Assembly: GCA_902478995.1 (NCBI GenBank)
Contig: CABSNF010000070.1
Span: forward strand, 1 to 10,670
Direction: 5' to 3'
Length of the DNA stretch: 10,670 nt
Source of the DNA: an uncultured Collinsella sp.
GTDB taxonomy: Bacteria > Actinomycetota > Coriobacteriia > Coriobacteriales > Coriobacteriaceae
Shown piece by piece: positions 1 to 6,184 of the stretch. How positions within the stretch are numbered: position 1 is the first letter of the stretch; every line of letters starts with the position of its first letter. The position numbers and the translations under genes were made by a program. The notes below the pieces were generated by a model. It saw nothing but the letters and a program-made list of their open reading frames with translations, did not search any database and was not told the DNA's origin.

Positions 1-17
1 GCCCGTGGGTTATACCC

Positions 18-48
18 TAAGAGCAAACCACCCTTTTTAAGGGTGGTT
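18..48 (-). terminator. Probable intrinsic terminator of pta
   Basis: A perfect 10-bp inverted repeat, AACCACCCTT (26-35) and AAGGGTGGTT (39-48), encloses a 3-base loop. Read on the minus strand the stem is followed by a moderately T-rich stretch (TTTGCTCTT), and it lies about 60 bases past the pta stop codon. A smaller GC-rich hairpin (GCC, TTCG loop, GGC at 88-97) sits between it and the stop. The U-tract is imperfect, so termination is likely but not certain. Confidence 0.6.
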
Positions 49-108
49 CTGATTGGTCGAGGACGTTTTCAGGGGTTAGCCCGTACGGCCTTCGGGCGAG
101 TGCGTACG

Positions 109-1089
109 CTACTCAGCCATCTGAGCCTGGACGGCGGTGATGGCCACGACACCCACGATGTCGTCGGCAGAGCAGCCGCGCGACAGGTCGTTGACCGGCT
201 TGGCGATGCCCTGCAGGATGGGGCCGTAGGCGTCAGCGCCAGCGAAGCGCTGGACCAGCTTGTAGCCGATGTTGCCAGCCTCGAGGTCGGGGAACACGAG
301 CACGTTGGCCTTACCGGCGACGGAGGAGCCGGGAGCCTTGAGCTGGGCGACGGTGGGGACGATGGCGGCGTCGAGCTGCAGGTCGCCGTCGATGGCGAGC
401 TCGGGAGCCTTCTCCTTGCAGAACTTCACGGCCTCCTGGACCTTCTTGGCGACCTCGCCACCGGCGGAGCCCATGGTGGAGTAGGAGAGCATGGCCACGT
501 GCGGCTCCACATTGCCCATGAAGGTGGACCAAGAGTGAGCGGAGGCGATGGCGATCTCGGAGAGCTCATCGGAGGACGGGTTGATGTTGAGGCCACAGTC
601 AGCGAAGATCAGCGTGCCGTCGGTACCGAACTGCGGGGTGTCGGTGCACATCACGAAGAAGGCCGAGACCAGCTTGGTGCCCGGAGCGGTCTTGAGAATC
701 TGCAGTGCGGGGCGCAGGGTGTCGGCGGTGGAGTGGCAGGCGCCGGAGACCAGGCCGTCGGCGTCGCCCATCTTGACCATCATGGTGCCAAAGTAGGTGG
801 CGTCCATCACCTGGGCGCGAGCCTGCTCGATGGTAACGCCCTTCTTGGCGCGGAGCTCGGCAAACTTCTGCGCGTACTCCTCGTGCTTCTCGGCGTTGCG
901 CGGGTCGATGACGGTAGCGCCGGGAACGTCGATCTCGTCGGGGTTGCCCAGGATGACGATCTTTGCCAGGCCCTCCTCGATGATCTTGGTGGCCGCGACG
1001 ATGGTACGCGGATCCTCGCCCTCGGGCAGGACGATGGTCTTAAGGTCGGCCTTGGCGGCAGACTTCATACGGTTTAGGAAATCGCTCAT
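109..1089 (-). CDS. pta: Phosphate acetyltransferase
   Basis: This 326-residue cytosolic enzyme interconverts acetyl-CoA plus phosphate with acetyl-phosphate plus CoA. With acetate kinase it forms the fermentative ATP-yielding acetate route. The length matches the short, single-domain Pta class, with no N-terminal DRTGG/BioD-like regulatory part. Family landmarks are the N-terminal IVLPEGEDPRT (19-29), STMGSAGGEVAKK (204-216), DGDLQLDAAIVP (234-245), KAPGSSVAGKANVLVFPDLE (251-270, followed by AGNIGYK) and the C-terminal GPILQGIAKPVNDLSRGC (289-306), which holds the conserved active-site arginine region. The ATG at 1089 is preceded by a good AAGGAG site about 6 bases upstream. No acetate kinase gene is visible; it could lie beyond the left edge. 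The leader carries a perfect hairpin, described separately. No frameshift or missing motif was seen. Confidence 0.97.
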   Translation of the reverse strand: MSDFLNRMKSAAKADLKTIVLPEGEDPRTIVAATKIIEEGLAKIVILGNPDEIDVPGATVIDPRNAEKHEEYAQKFAELRAKKGVTIEQARAQVMDATYFGTMMVKMGDADGLVSGACHSTADTLRPALQILKTAPGTKLVSAFFVMCTDTPQFGTDGTLIFADCGLNINPSSDELSEIAIASAHSWSTFMGNVEPHVAMLSYSTMGSAGGEVAKKVQEAVKFCKEKAPELAIDGDLQLDAAIVPTVAQLKAPGSSVAGKANVLVFPDLEAGNIGYKLVQRFAGADAYGPILQGIAKPVNDLSRGCSADDIVGVVAITAVQAQMAE

Positions 1090-1141
1090 GTTACTCCTTA
1101 CAAGCGTTTCGCTAAGCTCCAGGCGCCCGGCTGTACACGAA

Positions 1142-1164
1142 TAAACCCGCTGCTAGCGGGTTTA
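1142..1164 (-). promoter_or_regulatory. Perfect hairpin in the pta leader, possible attenuator
   Basis: TAAACCCGCT (1142-1151) and AGCGGGTTTA (1155-1164) form a perfect 10-bp stem with a 3-base loop. No gene ends here: pta and glf diverge from this region. On the minus strand the hairpin is followed by TTATTCG and lies 52 bases upstream of the pta ATG, downstream of the candidate pta -10 box. It resembles a terminator placed in a 5' leader, so it may be an attenuator, the end of a small RNA, or a transcript-stabilising stem. The strand assignment is inferred. Confidence 0.45.
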
Positions 1165-1191
1165 CCTTTCAATAATGTACGCCGCGGTGCT

Positions 1192-1217
1192 TGAGCTTTC
1201 CTTGTGTGGCAAGCTCA
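1192..1217. repeat. 7-bp inverted repeat, possible operator between pta and glf
   Basis: TGAGCTT (1192-1198) and AAGCTCA (1211-1217) form a 7-bp inverted repeat around a 12-base spacer. A smaller CTTG/CAAG pair (1201-1204 and 1209-1212) sits inside the spacer. It abuts the minus-strand TATAAT box assigned to pta. It could be a repressor site or a stem at the 5' end of the pta transcript. No known regulator consensus was recognised. Confidence 0.25.
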
Positions 1218-1222
1218 TTATA
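1217..1222 (-). promoter_or_regulatory. Candidate -10 box for pta
   Basis: A perfect TATAAT on the minus strand lies about 128 bases upstream of the pta start. No good -35 match is present at 16-18 bases (GCGATT or similar), and there is no extended -10 TG. It is the mirror image of the plus-strand box at 1237-1242, and the two form a dyad (ATTATAG ... CTATAAT). Confidence 0.4.
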
Positions 1223-1236
1223 GGACGCATTAGCGC

Positions 1237-1242
1237 TATAAT
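1237..1242 (+). promoter_or_regulatory. Candidate -10 box for the glf operon
   Basis: A perfect TATAAT lies 80 bases upstream of the glf ATG. The -35 position is poorly matched (CTCATT at 17-bp spacing). It is the best promoter-like motif on this strand in the divergent region. Confidence 0.4.
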
Positions 1243-1258
1243 CGCTCTGATAAATATG

Positions 1259-1307
1259 TCTCGACGTATGTTCGAGAAAAAGCCCAGTTAAAAAGCGTGT
1301 GGCTTTT
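1259..1307 (+). promoter_or_regulatory. Two tandem hairpins in the glf leader
   Basis: TCTCGA (1259-1264) pairs with TCGAGA (1272-1277). Immediately after it, AAAAGCC (1278-1284) pairs with GGCTTTT (1301-1307). The second stem ends 3 bases before the AAGGAG ribosome-binding site (1311-1316), so it could influence ribosome access or message stability. No known riboswitch class was recognised. Confidence 0.3.
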
Positions 1308-1321
1308 GACAAGGAGTATCG

Positions 1322-2524
1322 ATGCAGATTACCTCAGGCCTGCCTGAAGGCTTTAATGCCGGTGCGTACGACATGATCGTTGTCGGCGCCGGTTATGCCG
1401 GTGCCGTTTGCGCCCGCCGTCTTGCCGAAACCATCGGCTATCGTGTTGCCGTTTTGGAGCGCCGTAGCCACATTGCGGGCAATGCCTTCGACTGCACTGA
1501 CGAGGCGGGAATCCTGGTCCACGAGTATGGTCCTCATATCTATCATACCTTTAACGAGCGCGTGCATAACTTCCTGTCGCGCTTCACCAAGTGGACGGAC
1601 TACCAGCACAAGGTGCTCGCCAACATCAACGGTACCCTTATGCCCGTGCCCTTTAACCATGCGAGCCTTAAGCTTGCCTTTGGCGATGAGCGCGGCGAGG
1701 AACTGTACCAAAAGCTCGTGGAGACCTTTGGCAAGGACGTCAAGGTGCCCATTATGGAGCTGCGCAAGAAGAACGACCCGGATCTTGCCGAGGTCGCCGA
1801 TTATGTCTATGAGAACGTCTTTTTGCATTACACCATGAAGCAGTGGGGCCAGACGCCCGATCAGATCGACCCCTCGATCACCGGCCGCGTTCCCGTCTTT
1901 GTGGGCGATGACGATCGCTACTTCCCGCAGGCTCCTTTCCAGGGCATGCCGCAGGACGGCTATACCGCGCTGTTCGAACATATGCTCGATCACGATCTGA
2001 TCGACGTATTCTGCGACGTGGACGCCCGTGACCTCTTTGAAATCGACGAGACCACCGTCAAGATCGACGGCAAGGTCTATGGTGGCGAGATCGTCTACAC
2101 CGGTCCACTCGACGAGCTGTTCAACCTCGACCTGGGCGCGCTGCCGTACCGCACGCTCGATATGAAGTTCGAGACGCTCGATATGGACCAGTTCCAGCCT
2201 GTGGGCACCGTCAACTACACCACGAGCGAGGACTACACGCGTATCACCGAGTTCAAGAACATGACCGGTCAGGTCTTGCCCGGCAAGACCACCATCATGA
2301 AGGAGTACTCCAAAGCCTATACGCCCGGCTCGGGTGAGACGCCGTACTACGCCATTCTTGAGCCCGAGAACCGTGAGCTCTACGAGCGCTATCTTGAGCG
2401 CGTCCAGAACCTTACGAACTTCCACCCGGTGGGTCGTCTGGCCGAGTATCGTTACTACGATATGGACGCCGTGACCAATTCCGCCCTCGATCTTTCGGAT
2501 GAGATTATCGCCTGCCATGCATAA
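1322..2524 (+). CDS. glf: UDP-galactopyranose mutase
   Basis: This 400-residue flavoprotein interconverts UDP-galactopyranose and UDP-galactofuranose, the donor for galactofuranose in surface polysaccharides. An N-terminal Rossmann FAD motif, VGAGYAGAV (21-29), is followed by a strand-end acidic residue, E46 in VLERR. Other family features are GPHIYHT (70-76), TMKQWG (171-176), the substrate-loop segment RVPVFVGDDDRYF (189-201) and the C-terminal GRLAEYRYYDMDAV (371-384), which carries a conserved arginine and the FAD contact. Length is normal for bacterial UGM, with about 15 extra N-terminal residues before the first strand. The ATG at 1322 has AAGGAG five bases upstream, which fixes the start. 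The stop overlaps the start of the next gene, so the two are translationally coupled. The enzyme is cytosolic. Confidence 0.97.
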   Translation: MQITSGLPEGFNAGAYDMIVVGAGYAGAVCARRLAETIGYRVAVLERRSHIAGNAFDCTDEAGILVHEYGPHIYHTFNERVHNFLSRFTKWTDYQHKVLANINGTLMPVPFNHASLKLAFGDERGEELYQKLVETFGKDVKVPIMELRKKNDPDLAEVADYVYENVFLHYTMKQWGQTPDQIDPSITGRVPVFVGDDDRYFPQAPFQGMPQDGYTALFEHMLDHDLIDVFCDVDARDLFEIDETTVKIDGKVYGGEIVYTGPLDELFNLDLGALPYRTLDMKFETLDMDQFQPVGTVNYTTSEDYTRITEFKNMTGQVLPGKTTIMKEYSKAYTPGSGETPYYAILEPENRELYERYLERVQNLTNFHPVGRLAEYRYYDMDAVTNSALDLSDEIIACHA

Positions 2525-3548
2525 AGTCATAACATTCGGTATTCCCTCGTATAACGCCGCCAAGGACATGGACCATTGCATCACCTCCATCTTGGAGGGG
2601 AGCAATTACGCCACCGATATCGAGATTATCGTAGTGGACGACGGCTCCAAGGACGAGACGGCCGATAAGGCCGACGAGTGGGAGGCACGTTATCCCGGTA
2701 TCATTCGCGCGGTGCACCAGGAGAACGGCGGCCACGGTATTGCCGTCCTTTCGGGTCTGCGCGAGGCACAGGGCACCTACTACAAGGTCGTCGACTCGGA
2801 TGACTGGCTCGATGCTGCGGCTCTTTCGACTATGCTGTCGATTCTGCGTGGCTTTGAAGAGCGTGACCAGCGCGTTGACCTGTTTATCTCGAACTACGTG
2901 TACGAGAAGGTTTACGAGGGCACGCATACCGCTATTGGCTACAAATTTGCCCTGCCGCGCAAAAAGATCTTTTCCTGGGATCAGATCGGTCATTTCCGCC
3001 TGGACCAGAACCTACTCATGCACAGCCTGTGCTATCGCACGGATGTGCTGCGCGAGTCCAACCTTCCCATGCCGCCGCACACGTTCTATGTGGACAACAT
3101 CTACGCCTACGTGCCGCTGCCGCGTTGCAAGACCATGTACTACGCCGACATCGACCTCTATCGCTACTTTATCGGTCGCGAGGGCCAGAGTGTCAACGAG
3201 GCCACGATGGTCAAGCGTCTGGACCAGCAGTTCCGTGTGACGCGCATCATGATGGAGTCGTACCACCTGTACAGCGATGTTGAGTCGTCGCGTCTGCGCT
3301 CGTACATGATGGGCTATTTCACCATGATGATGGCGATCTGCTCGGTGCTCACCAAGCTTTCCGAGGAAGATTGCGCCGACGAGCGCCTAAAGACGCTGTG
3401 GAATGATTTGAAGGCCTACGACGAGCGCATGTATCGTCGTGCCCGCTACGGCGTGGTCGGGTTCTTCACCAATCTGCGCGGACGGGCCGGAGACAAAACC
3501 ACACTCGGCCTATACCGTCTTGCCTCAAAGATCTTCAAATTCAACTAG
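2517..3548 (+). CDS. Family 2 glycosyltransferase, probably surface-glycan (galactofuranose?) transferase
   Basis: The predicted protein has 343 residues and a GT-A fold start, VITFGIPSYNA (4-14). It has the nucleotide-binding DDGSKD (41-46), NGGHGIAVLSGLREAQGTYY (70-89) and the metal-binding D-x-D element in VDSDDWLD (92-99). A later acidic motif, FYVDNIYAY (190-198), may contain the catalytic base. The C-terminal 120 residues are a family-specific helical region without obvious membrane helices, so the enzyme is probably cytosolic or peripheral at the membrane. I chose the ATG at 2517, which overlaps the glf stop by 8 bp, because the first strand follows at once as is typical of the family. 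An in-frame ATG at 2499 would add six residues but has no ribosome-binding site. Pairing with glf suggests a galactofuranosyl donor, but that is inference; the acceptor is unknown. Confidence 0.9.
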   Translation: MHKVITFGIPSYNAAKDMDHCITSILEGSNYATDIEIIVVDDGSKDETADKADEWEARYPGIIRAVHQENGGHGIAVLSGLREAQGTYYKVVDSDDWLDAAALSTMLSILRGFEERDQRVDLFISNYVYEKVYEGTHTAIGYKFALPRKKIFSWDQIGHFRLDQNLLMHSLCYRTDVLRESNLPMPPHTFYVDNIYAYVPLPRCKTMYYADIDLYRYFIGREGQSVNEATMVKRLDQQFRVTRIMMESYHLYSDVESSRLRSYMMGYFTMMMAICSVLTKLSEEDCADERLKTLWNDLKAYDERMYRRARYGVVGFFTNLRGRAGDKTTLGLYRLASKIFKFN

Positions 3549-3580
3549 CTGCCGAGTAATCGCTGCTGATAGGTTGACTG

Positions 3581-3690
3581 GGCCCCTTGGCCTTTAGTTT
3601 GCTACTGCGAACAGTCCTGCTCGCACGGAAAGCACATTAAGTGCTTTCCGGCTCGTGCGGAACTTGTATCAAACTAAAGGCCAAGGGGCC
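3581..3690. repeat. Long nested palindromic element, copy 1
   Basis: The outer arms, 3581-3601 and 3670-3690, are a perfect 21-bp inverted repeat (left arm begins GGCCCCTTGGCC and ends TTTG). Inside is a perfect 10-bp hairpin, CGGAAAGCAC (3626-3635) and GTGCTTTCCG (3641-3650), with loop ATTAA. The flanks contain ACAGTCCT (3611-3618) and TGCGGAACT (3656-3664), which can pair as AGTCC with GGAACT leaving one bulged A. The element starts 32 bases after the glycosyltransferase stop and lies between convergent genes, so a bidirectional terminator role is possible. There is no clear U-tract. It is related in plan, not in stem sequence, to 3784-3912. Confidence 0.85.
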
Positions 3691-3715
3691 TCTGCTATAA
3701 GAATCGATTGTCAGG

Positions 3716-3751
3716 TTATTTGAATTTGAAGATCTTCGACGCGCGGTACAC
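3716..3751 (-). pseudogene. Relic of the C-terminal codons of a second glycosyltransferase
   Basis: Read on the minus strand this stretch encodes VYRASKIFKFK followed by TAA. The intact glycosyltransferase ends LYRLASKIFKFN, so the relic matches its tail with a one-residue gap and a changed last residue. At the DNA level 17 bp are identical in inverted orientation (3528-3544 versus 3720-3736). Further upstream on the minus strand the similarity stops within a few codons (beyond about 3751), so the body of the gene is absent. The simplest reading is a decayed or deleted paralogue that once converged on the intact gene. Chance identity of short coding and non-coding text is the alternative but fits less well, because the reading frame and stop position also agree. 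Confidence 0.65.
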
Positions 3752-3783
3752 AGGGGCCTGGGCTGAAAAAATATTAGTTGGTA

Positions 3784-3912
3784 GTCGGTCGGAGGCGGGC
3801 GGGCATTACGTTTGTCGCGAGTTCCGCATGCAAAGAAGGCCACTTAATGTGGCCTTCGTCTTGCATAGGACTGTAGAGCAGCAAACGTAATGCCCGCCCG
3901 CCTCCGACCGAC
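3784..3912. repeat. Long nested palindromic element, copy 2 (opposite orientation)
   Basis: The outer arms, 3784-3814 and 3882-3912, are a perfect 31-bp inverted repeat (left arm begins GTCGGTCGGAGGCGGG and ends TTTG). The inner hairpin is GAAGGCCAC (3835-3843), loop TTAAT, GTGGCCTTC (3849-3857), with a further 6-bp pairing ATGCAA/TTGCAT (3828-3833 and 3861-3866). The reverse complement carries ACAGTCCT and TGCGGAACT at the same relative places as copy 1, and the spacers match (24 and 20 bases here; 25 and 20 in copy 1 if its inner stem is counted as 9 bp). It ends 12 bases from the stop codon of the minus-strand peptidase gene and may terminate that transcript. Confidence 0.85.
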
Positions 3913-3924
3913 GGTCGAGTGAGA

Positions 3925-4926
3925 TTACTTCGCAGCACCTGGGATTCCGTGGGAGGTTTTGGCGGTTTTGGCTCCGTTTACGATGGCGGTTTCCAGGGCC
4001 CTTACGGCGAGCATGCCCAGCAGGTCTAGGGGAACGGCGGCGCTTGCCTGGGCGCCCAGTTTGCCGCTGGCGAGGGTGTAGATGGTGTCGCCGTCGTTGG
4101 TGGTGTGTGTGGGGCGGATGGCGTGTGCGTAGGCGTCTGCGGCCATCTGGGAGACCTTGGTGGCTTGTGCCTTAGTGAGTTCCACGTTGGTGACGATGCA
4201 GCTGATGGTGGTGTTGGTGCGGTCGAGCGGCATCTGCATGGATCCGGCGGCGGCAAAGGCTGCGAGTTCCATGTCGACGATCTGGTCGCTATCGGCTGCG
4301 GCGCGCATGCCGGCGACCCACTCGCCGGTGAAGGGGTCGACAACGTTGCCGCAGGCGTTGACCGAGACCACGGCGCCCACCTTGATGGGGCCGAGTGCCA
4401 CGGCGGCAGCTCCAAGGCCGGCCTTCATGCAGGTGGCAGGCCCCATGAGCTTACCCACGGTAGCGCCCGTGCCGGCGCCTACGTTGCCCTGTTCGAGCTT
4501 GGTGGGGGTGTGGTCGAGTGCTTCGCGCACGGCGGCGATGCCGGCCTCAATGTCGGGGCGCACGGTGGGGTTACCAAAGGCGAGGTCGAAGATACAGCTG
4601 GAGCACACGATAGGCACCTGCGTGGGGCCGACGGGAAGGCCGATGCCGCGGCTCTCAAGCTCGCGAGCGACGCCGCTTGCAGCCTCGAGGCCAAAGGCCG
4701 ATCCACCCGAAAGGCAGACGGCGTGGACCTTGTCGACGGTGTTCTCGGGTCGCAGCAGGTCGGTTTCGCGCGATGCTGGAGCACCGCCGCGAACGTCAAC
4801 GCCGCCGGTGGCGCCCTCGGGTGCCACGATTACGGTGCAACCGGTGCCGGCCTCCTCGTCCGTATAGTTGCCATAGCAAAAGCCATCGACATCGCAGACG
4901 TCAATGGCCTCGAGCGGTGTATCCAT
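3925..4926 (-). CDS. P1 (S58) family self-processing aminopeptidase/amidohydrolase
   Basis: This 333-residue member of the DmpA/NylC-like N-terminal-nucleophile hydrolases acts on small amides or peptides after autocatalytic cleavage into two chains. Diagnostic segments are GTGCTVIVAPEGATGGVDVR (27-46), PENTVDKVHAVCLSGGSAFG (60-79), KLEQGNVGAGTGATVGKL (143-160), VGAVVSVNACGNVVDP (183-198) and LDRTNTTISCIVTN (234-247). In NylC-type relatives cleavage occurs at an Asn-Thr bond, so the predicted site here is N238-T239, with T239 as nucleophile. No signal peptide is seen, so a cytosolic location is likely. The start is supported by AGGAG six bases upstream of the ATG at 4926. The physiological substrate is unknown; dipeptides or beta-amino-acid amides are possibilities drawn from the family. 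It appears to be a single-gene unit, since a terminator lies upstream. Confidence 0.93.
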   Translation of the reverse strand: MDTPLEAIDVCDVDGFCYGNYTDEEAGTGCTVIVAPEGATGGVDVRGGAPASRETDLLRPENTVDKVHAVCLSGGSAFGLEAASGVARELESRGIGLPVGPTQVPIVCSSCIFDLAFGNPTVRPDIEAGIAAVREALDHTPTKLEQGNVGAGTGATVGKLMGPATCMKAGLGAAAVALGPIKVGAVVSVNACGNVVDPFTGEWVAGMRAAADSDQIVDMELAAFAAAGSMQMPLDRTNTTISCIVTNVELTKAQATKVSQMAADAYAHAIRPTHTTNDGDTIYTLASGKLGAQASAAVPLDLLGMLAVRALETAIVNGAKTAKTSHGIPGAAK

Positions 4927-4986
4927 GTTTAACTCCTATCGGTTTTCCGCCGCGCCTTGTGCCCGGTCGGGATCCGTACGGTACGC

Positions 4987-5019
4987 CAAAATTGTAGGCG
5001 CTGGGGAATACCCAGCGCC
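4987..5019 (-). terminator. Intrinsic terminator after maf
   Basis: GGCGCTGGG (4997-5005) and CCCAGCGCC (5011-5019) form a perfect 9-bp GC-rich stem with a 5-base loop. On the minus strand it is followed by TACAATTTT. It begins 9 bases after the maf stop codon and separates the DJ-1/maf unit from the peptidase gene downstream. Confidence 0.8.
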
Positions 5020-5027
5020 AGATGCAA

Positions 5028-5609
5028 TTACGAGAGTTTTTGAATCGCGCGCGCGACGCGGGCGATGGGTAGGCCCACTACGTTATAGAAGTCGCCCGAA
5101 ATATCGTGCACGAGCATGCGGCCGCCTGTGCCCTGGATGCCGTAGGCGCCTGCCTTATCCATGGGCTCACCCGAGGCAACGTAGTGCTCGATCTGCTCGT
5201 CGGTGAGCTCGTAGAATGTCACGTCGGTCACATCGACAAACGACAGGCTCTCGGCGGCATGCGGGGCGGCCGTATCGCCTGCCTTAACGATGCAGACGCC
5301 GGTTGCGACCTGGTGCGTGCGGCCCGAAAGCTCACGGAGCATGGTGCGCGCCTCGCCCTCGGTTGCCGGCTTGCCCAAAATCTTGCCGTCGAAGGTGACG
5401 ATGGTGTCGGCCGCGACCGTCAGTTCTTTGGGCTCGGCATACTCGGCAGCAACGGCAGCCGCCTTGGCGCGTGCCAAGCGCTCGACAAGCGTGAGCGGGG
5501 CCTCGCCATCAAAGGGCGTTTCGTCGATATCCGCGGGAATCACGCGAATGTTGTAGCCTGCCTCGCGCATCAGCTCTATGCGGCGCGGCGATTGCGAAGC
5601 CAAAATCAT
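5028..5609 (-). CDS. maf: Maf family nucleoside triphosphate pyrophosphatase
   Basis: This 193-residue cytosolic enzyme hydrolyses non-canonical or pyrimidine nucleoside triphosphates to the monophosphate and pyrophosphate. It is a house-cleaning activity; family members have also been linked to septum formation. Visible motifs are LASQSPRR at the N-terminus (3-10), DIDETP (27-32), the catalytic-base region VAADTIV (65-71), ILGKP (77-81), SGRTHQVATGV (95-105), EPMDKAGAYGIQG (148-160) and the closing GDFYNVVGLP (172-181). The set most resembles the dTTP/UTP-type branch, but specificity is an inference. The start ATG overlaps the stop of the DJ-1 gene in an ATGA arrangement, so translation is coupled. 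A strong terminator follows. Confidence 0.95.
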   Translation of the reverse strand: MILASQSPRRIELMREAGYNIRVIPADIDETPFDGEAPLTLVERLARAKAAAVAAEYAEPKELTVAADTIVTFDGKILGKPATEGEARTMLRELSGRTHQVATGVCIVKAGDTAAPHAAESLSFVDVTDVTFYELTDEQIEHYVASGEPMDKAGAYGIQGTGGRMLVHDISGDFYNVVGLPIARVARAIQKLS

Positions 5610-6148
5610 AGTTGGATGCCCTCGGCGACCTTCTCGACGGCCTTGTCGCCAGCGAGCGTGCGCAGCAGCTCCAATGCAAAGGGGAGTGACTGTGCCATGC
5701 CGCTGGCAGTGATGATGTTGCCGTCTTGCGTGACCTTCTCGCCAGTATAGGCGCCTTCGGGGAAGCTTTTCTCAAAGCCAGGGAAGCACGTGGCGTGGCG
5801 CCCCTCGAGTAGGTCGAGCTCGCCCAGGATAAACGGGGCGGCGCAGATGGCGGCGACGTGCTTGGTCGCGGCGAACTCGCAGACCACGTCGCAGACACGC
5901 TGATCGGCGCGCAGGTTGGTGGCACCGGGCAGGCCGCCGGGCAGCACGACGCAGTCGTACTCGTCAAAGTTGATCTCATCAAAGAGCGCATCGCAGGTCA
6001 CGGGGATCTGCAGCGAGCTTACGACCTCACGCGTGGGCATAATCGAGACGAGCGTGGCACGCACGCCGCCGCGACGCATGACATCGACCATGGTCAAGCA
6101 TTCAATAGTTTCAAAGCCATCGGCGGCGAGAACGGCAACGCTGGGCAT
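5606..6148 (-). CDS. DJ-1/PfpI family protein (ThiJ/YajL-like)
   Basis: This is a 180-residue class I glutamine-amidotransferase-like protein. It has the DJ-1 hallmarks: LAADGFETIE near the N-terminus (7-16, with the conserved acidic residue), VVLPGGLPGA (67-76) and the nucleophile elbow AAICAAP with Cys102. Members are reported as chaperone, deglycase/glyoxalase or stress-protection proteins, and are often mis-annotated as thiazole biosynthesis proteins; the exact role here cannot be told. I start it at the ATG at 6148, because AAAGGA lies six bases upstream. An in-frame ATG at 6172 would add eight residues before the first beta strand and has no such site. It is first in a two-gene unit with maf. 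Confidence 0.93.
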   Translation of the reverse strand: MPSVAVLAADGFETIECLTMVDVMRRGGVRATLVSIMPTREVVSSLQIPVTCDALFDEINFDEYDCVVLPGGLPGATNLRADQRVCDVVCEFAATKHVAAICAAPFILGELDLLEGRHATCFPGFEKSFPEGAYTGEKVTQDGNIITASGMAQSLPFALELLRTLAGDKAVEKVAEGIQL

Positions 6149-6184
6149 GAGGGTTCCTTTCATAGGCGGCATACAATTAGCCGT

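Noticed and set aside
43..1077. Long plus-strand open frame across pta
   Set aside because: It is antisense to a clear pta gene. It has a repetitive Gly/Val/Leu/His composition typical of the reverse strand of GC-rich coding DNA, and no ribosome-binding site.
1334..2605. Long minus-strand open frame across glf
   Set aside because: It is antisense to an unambiguous glf, with no recognisable domain; it is a compositional shadow.
3581..3912. CRISPR array, integron attC pair, or retron RNA as explanation of the palindromes
   Set aside because: There are only two copies, in opposite orientation, with different arms. The attC end consensus, any integrase and any reverse transcriptase gene are all absent from the window.
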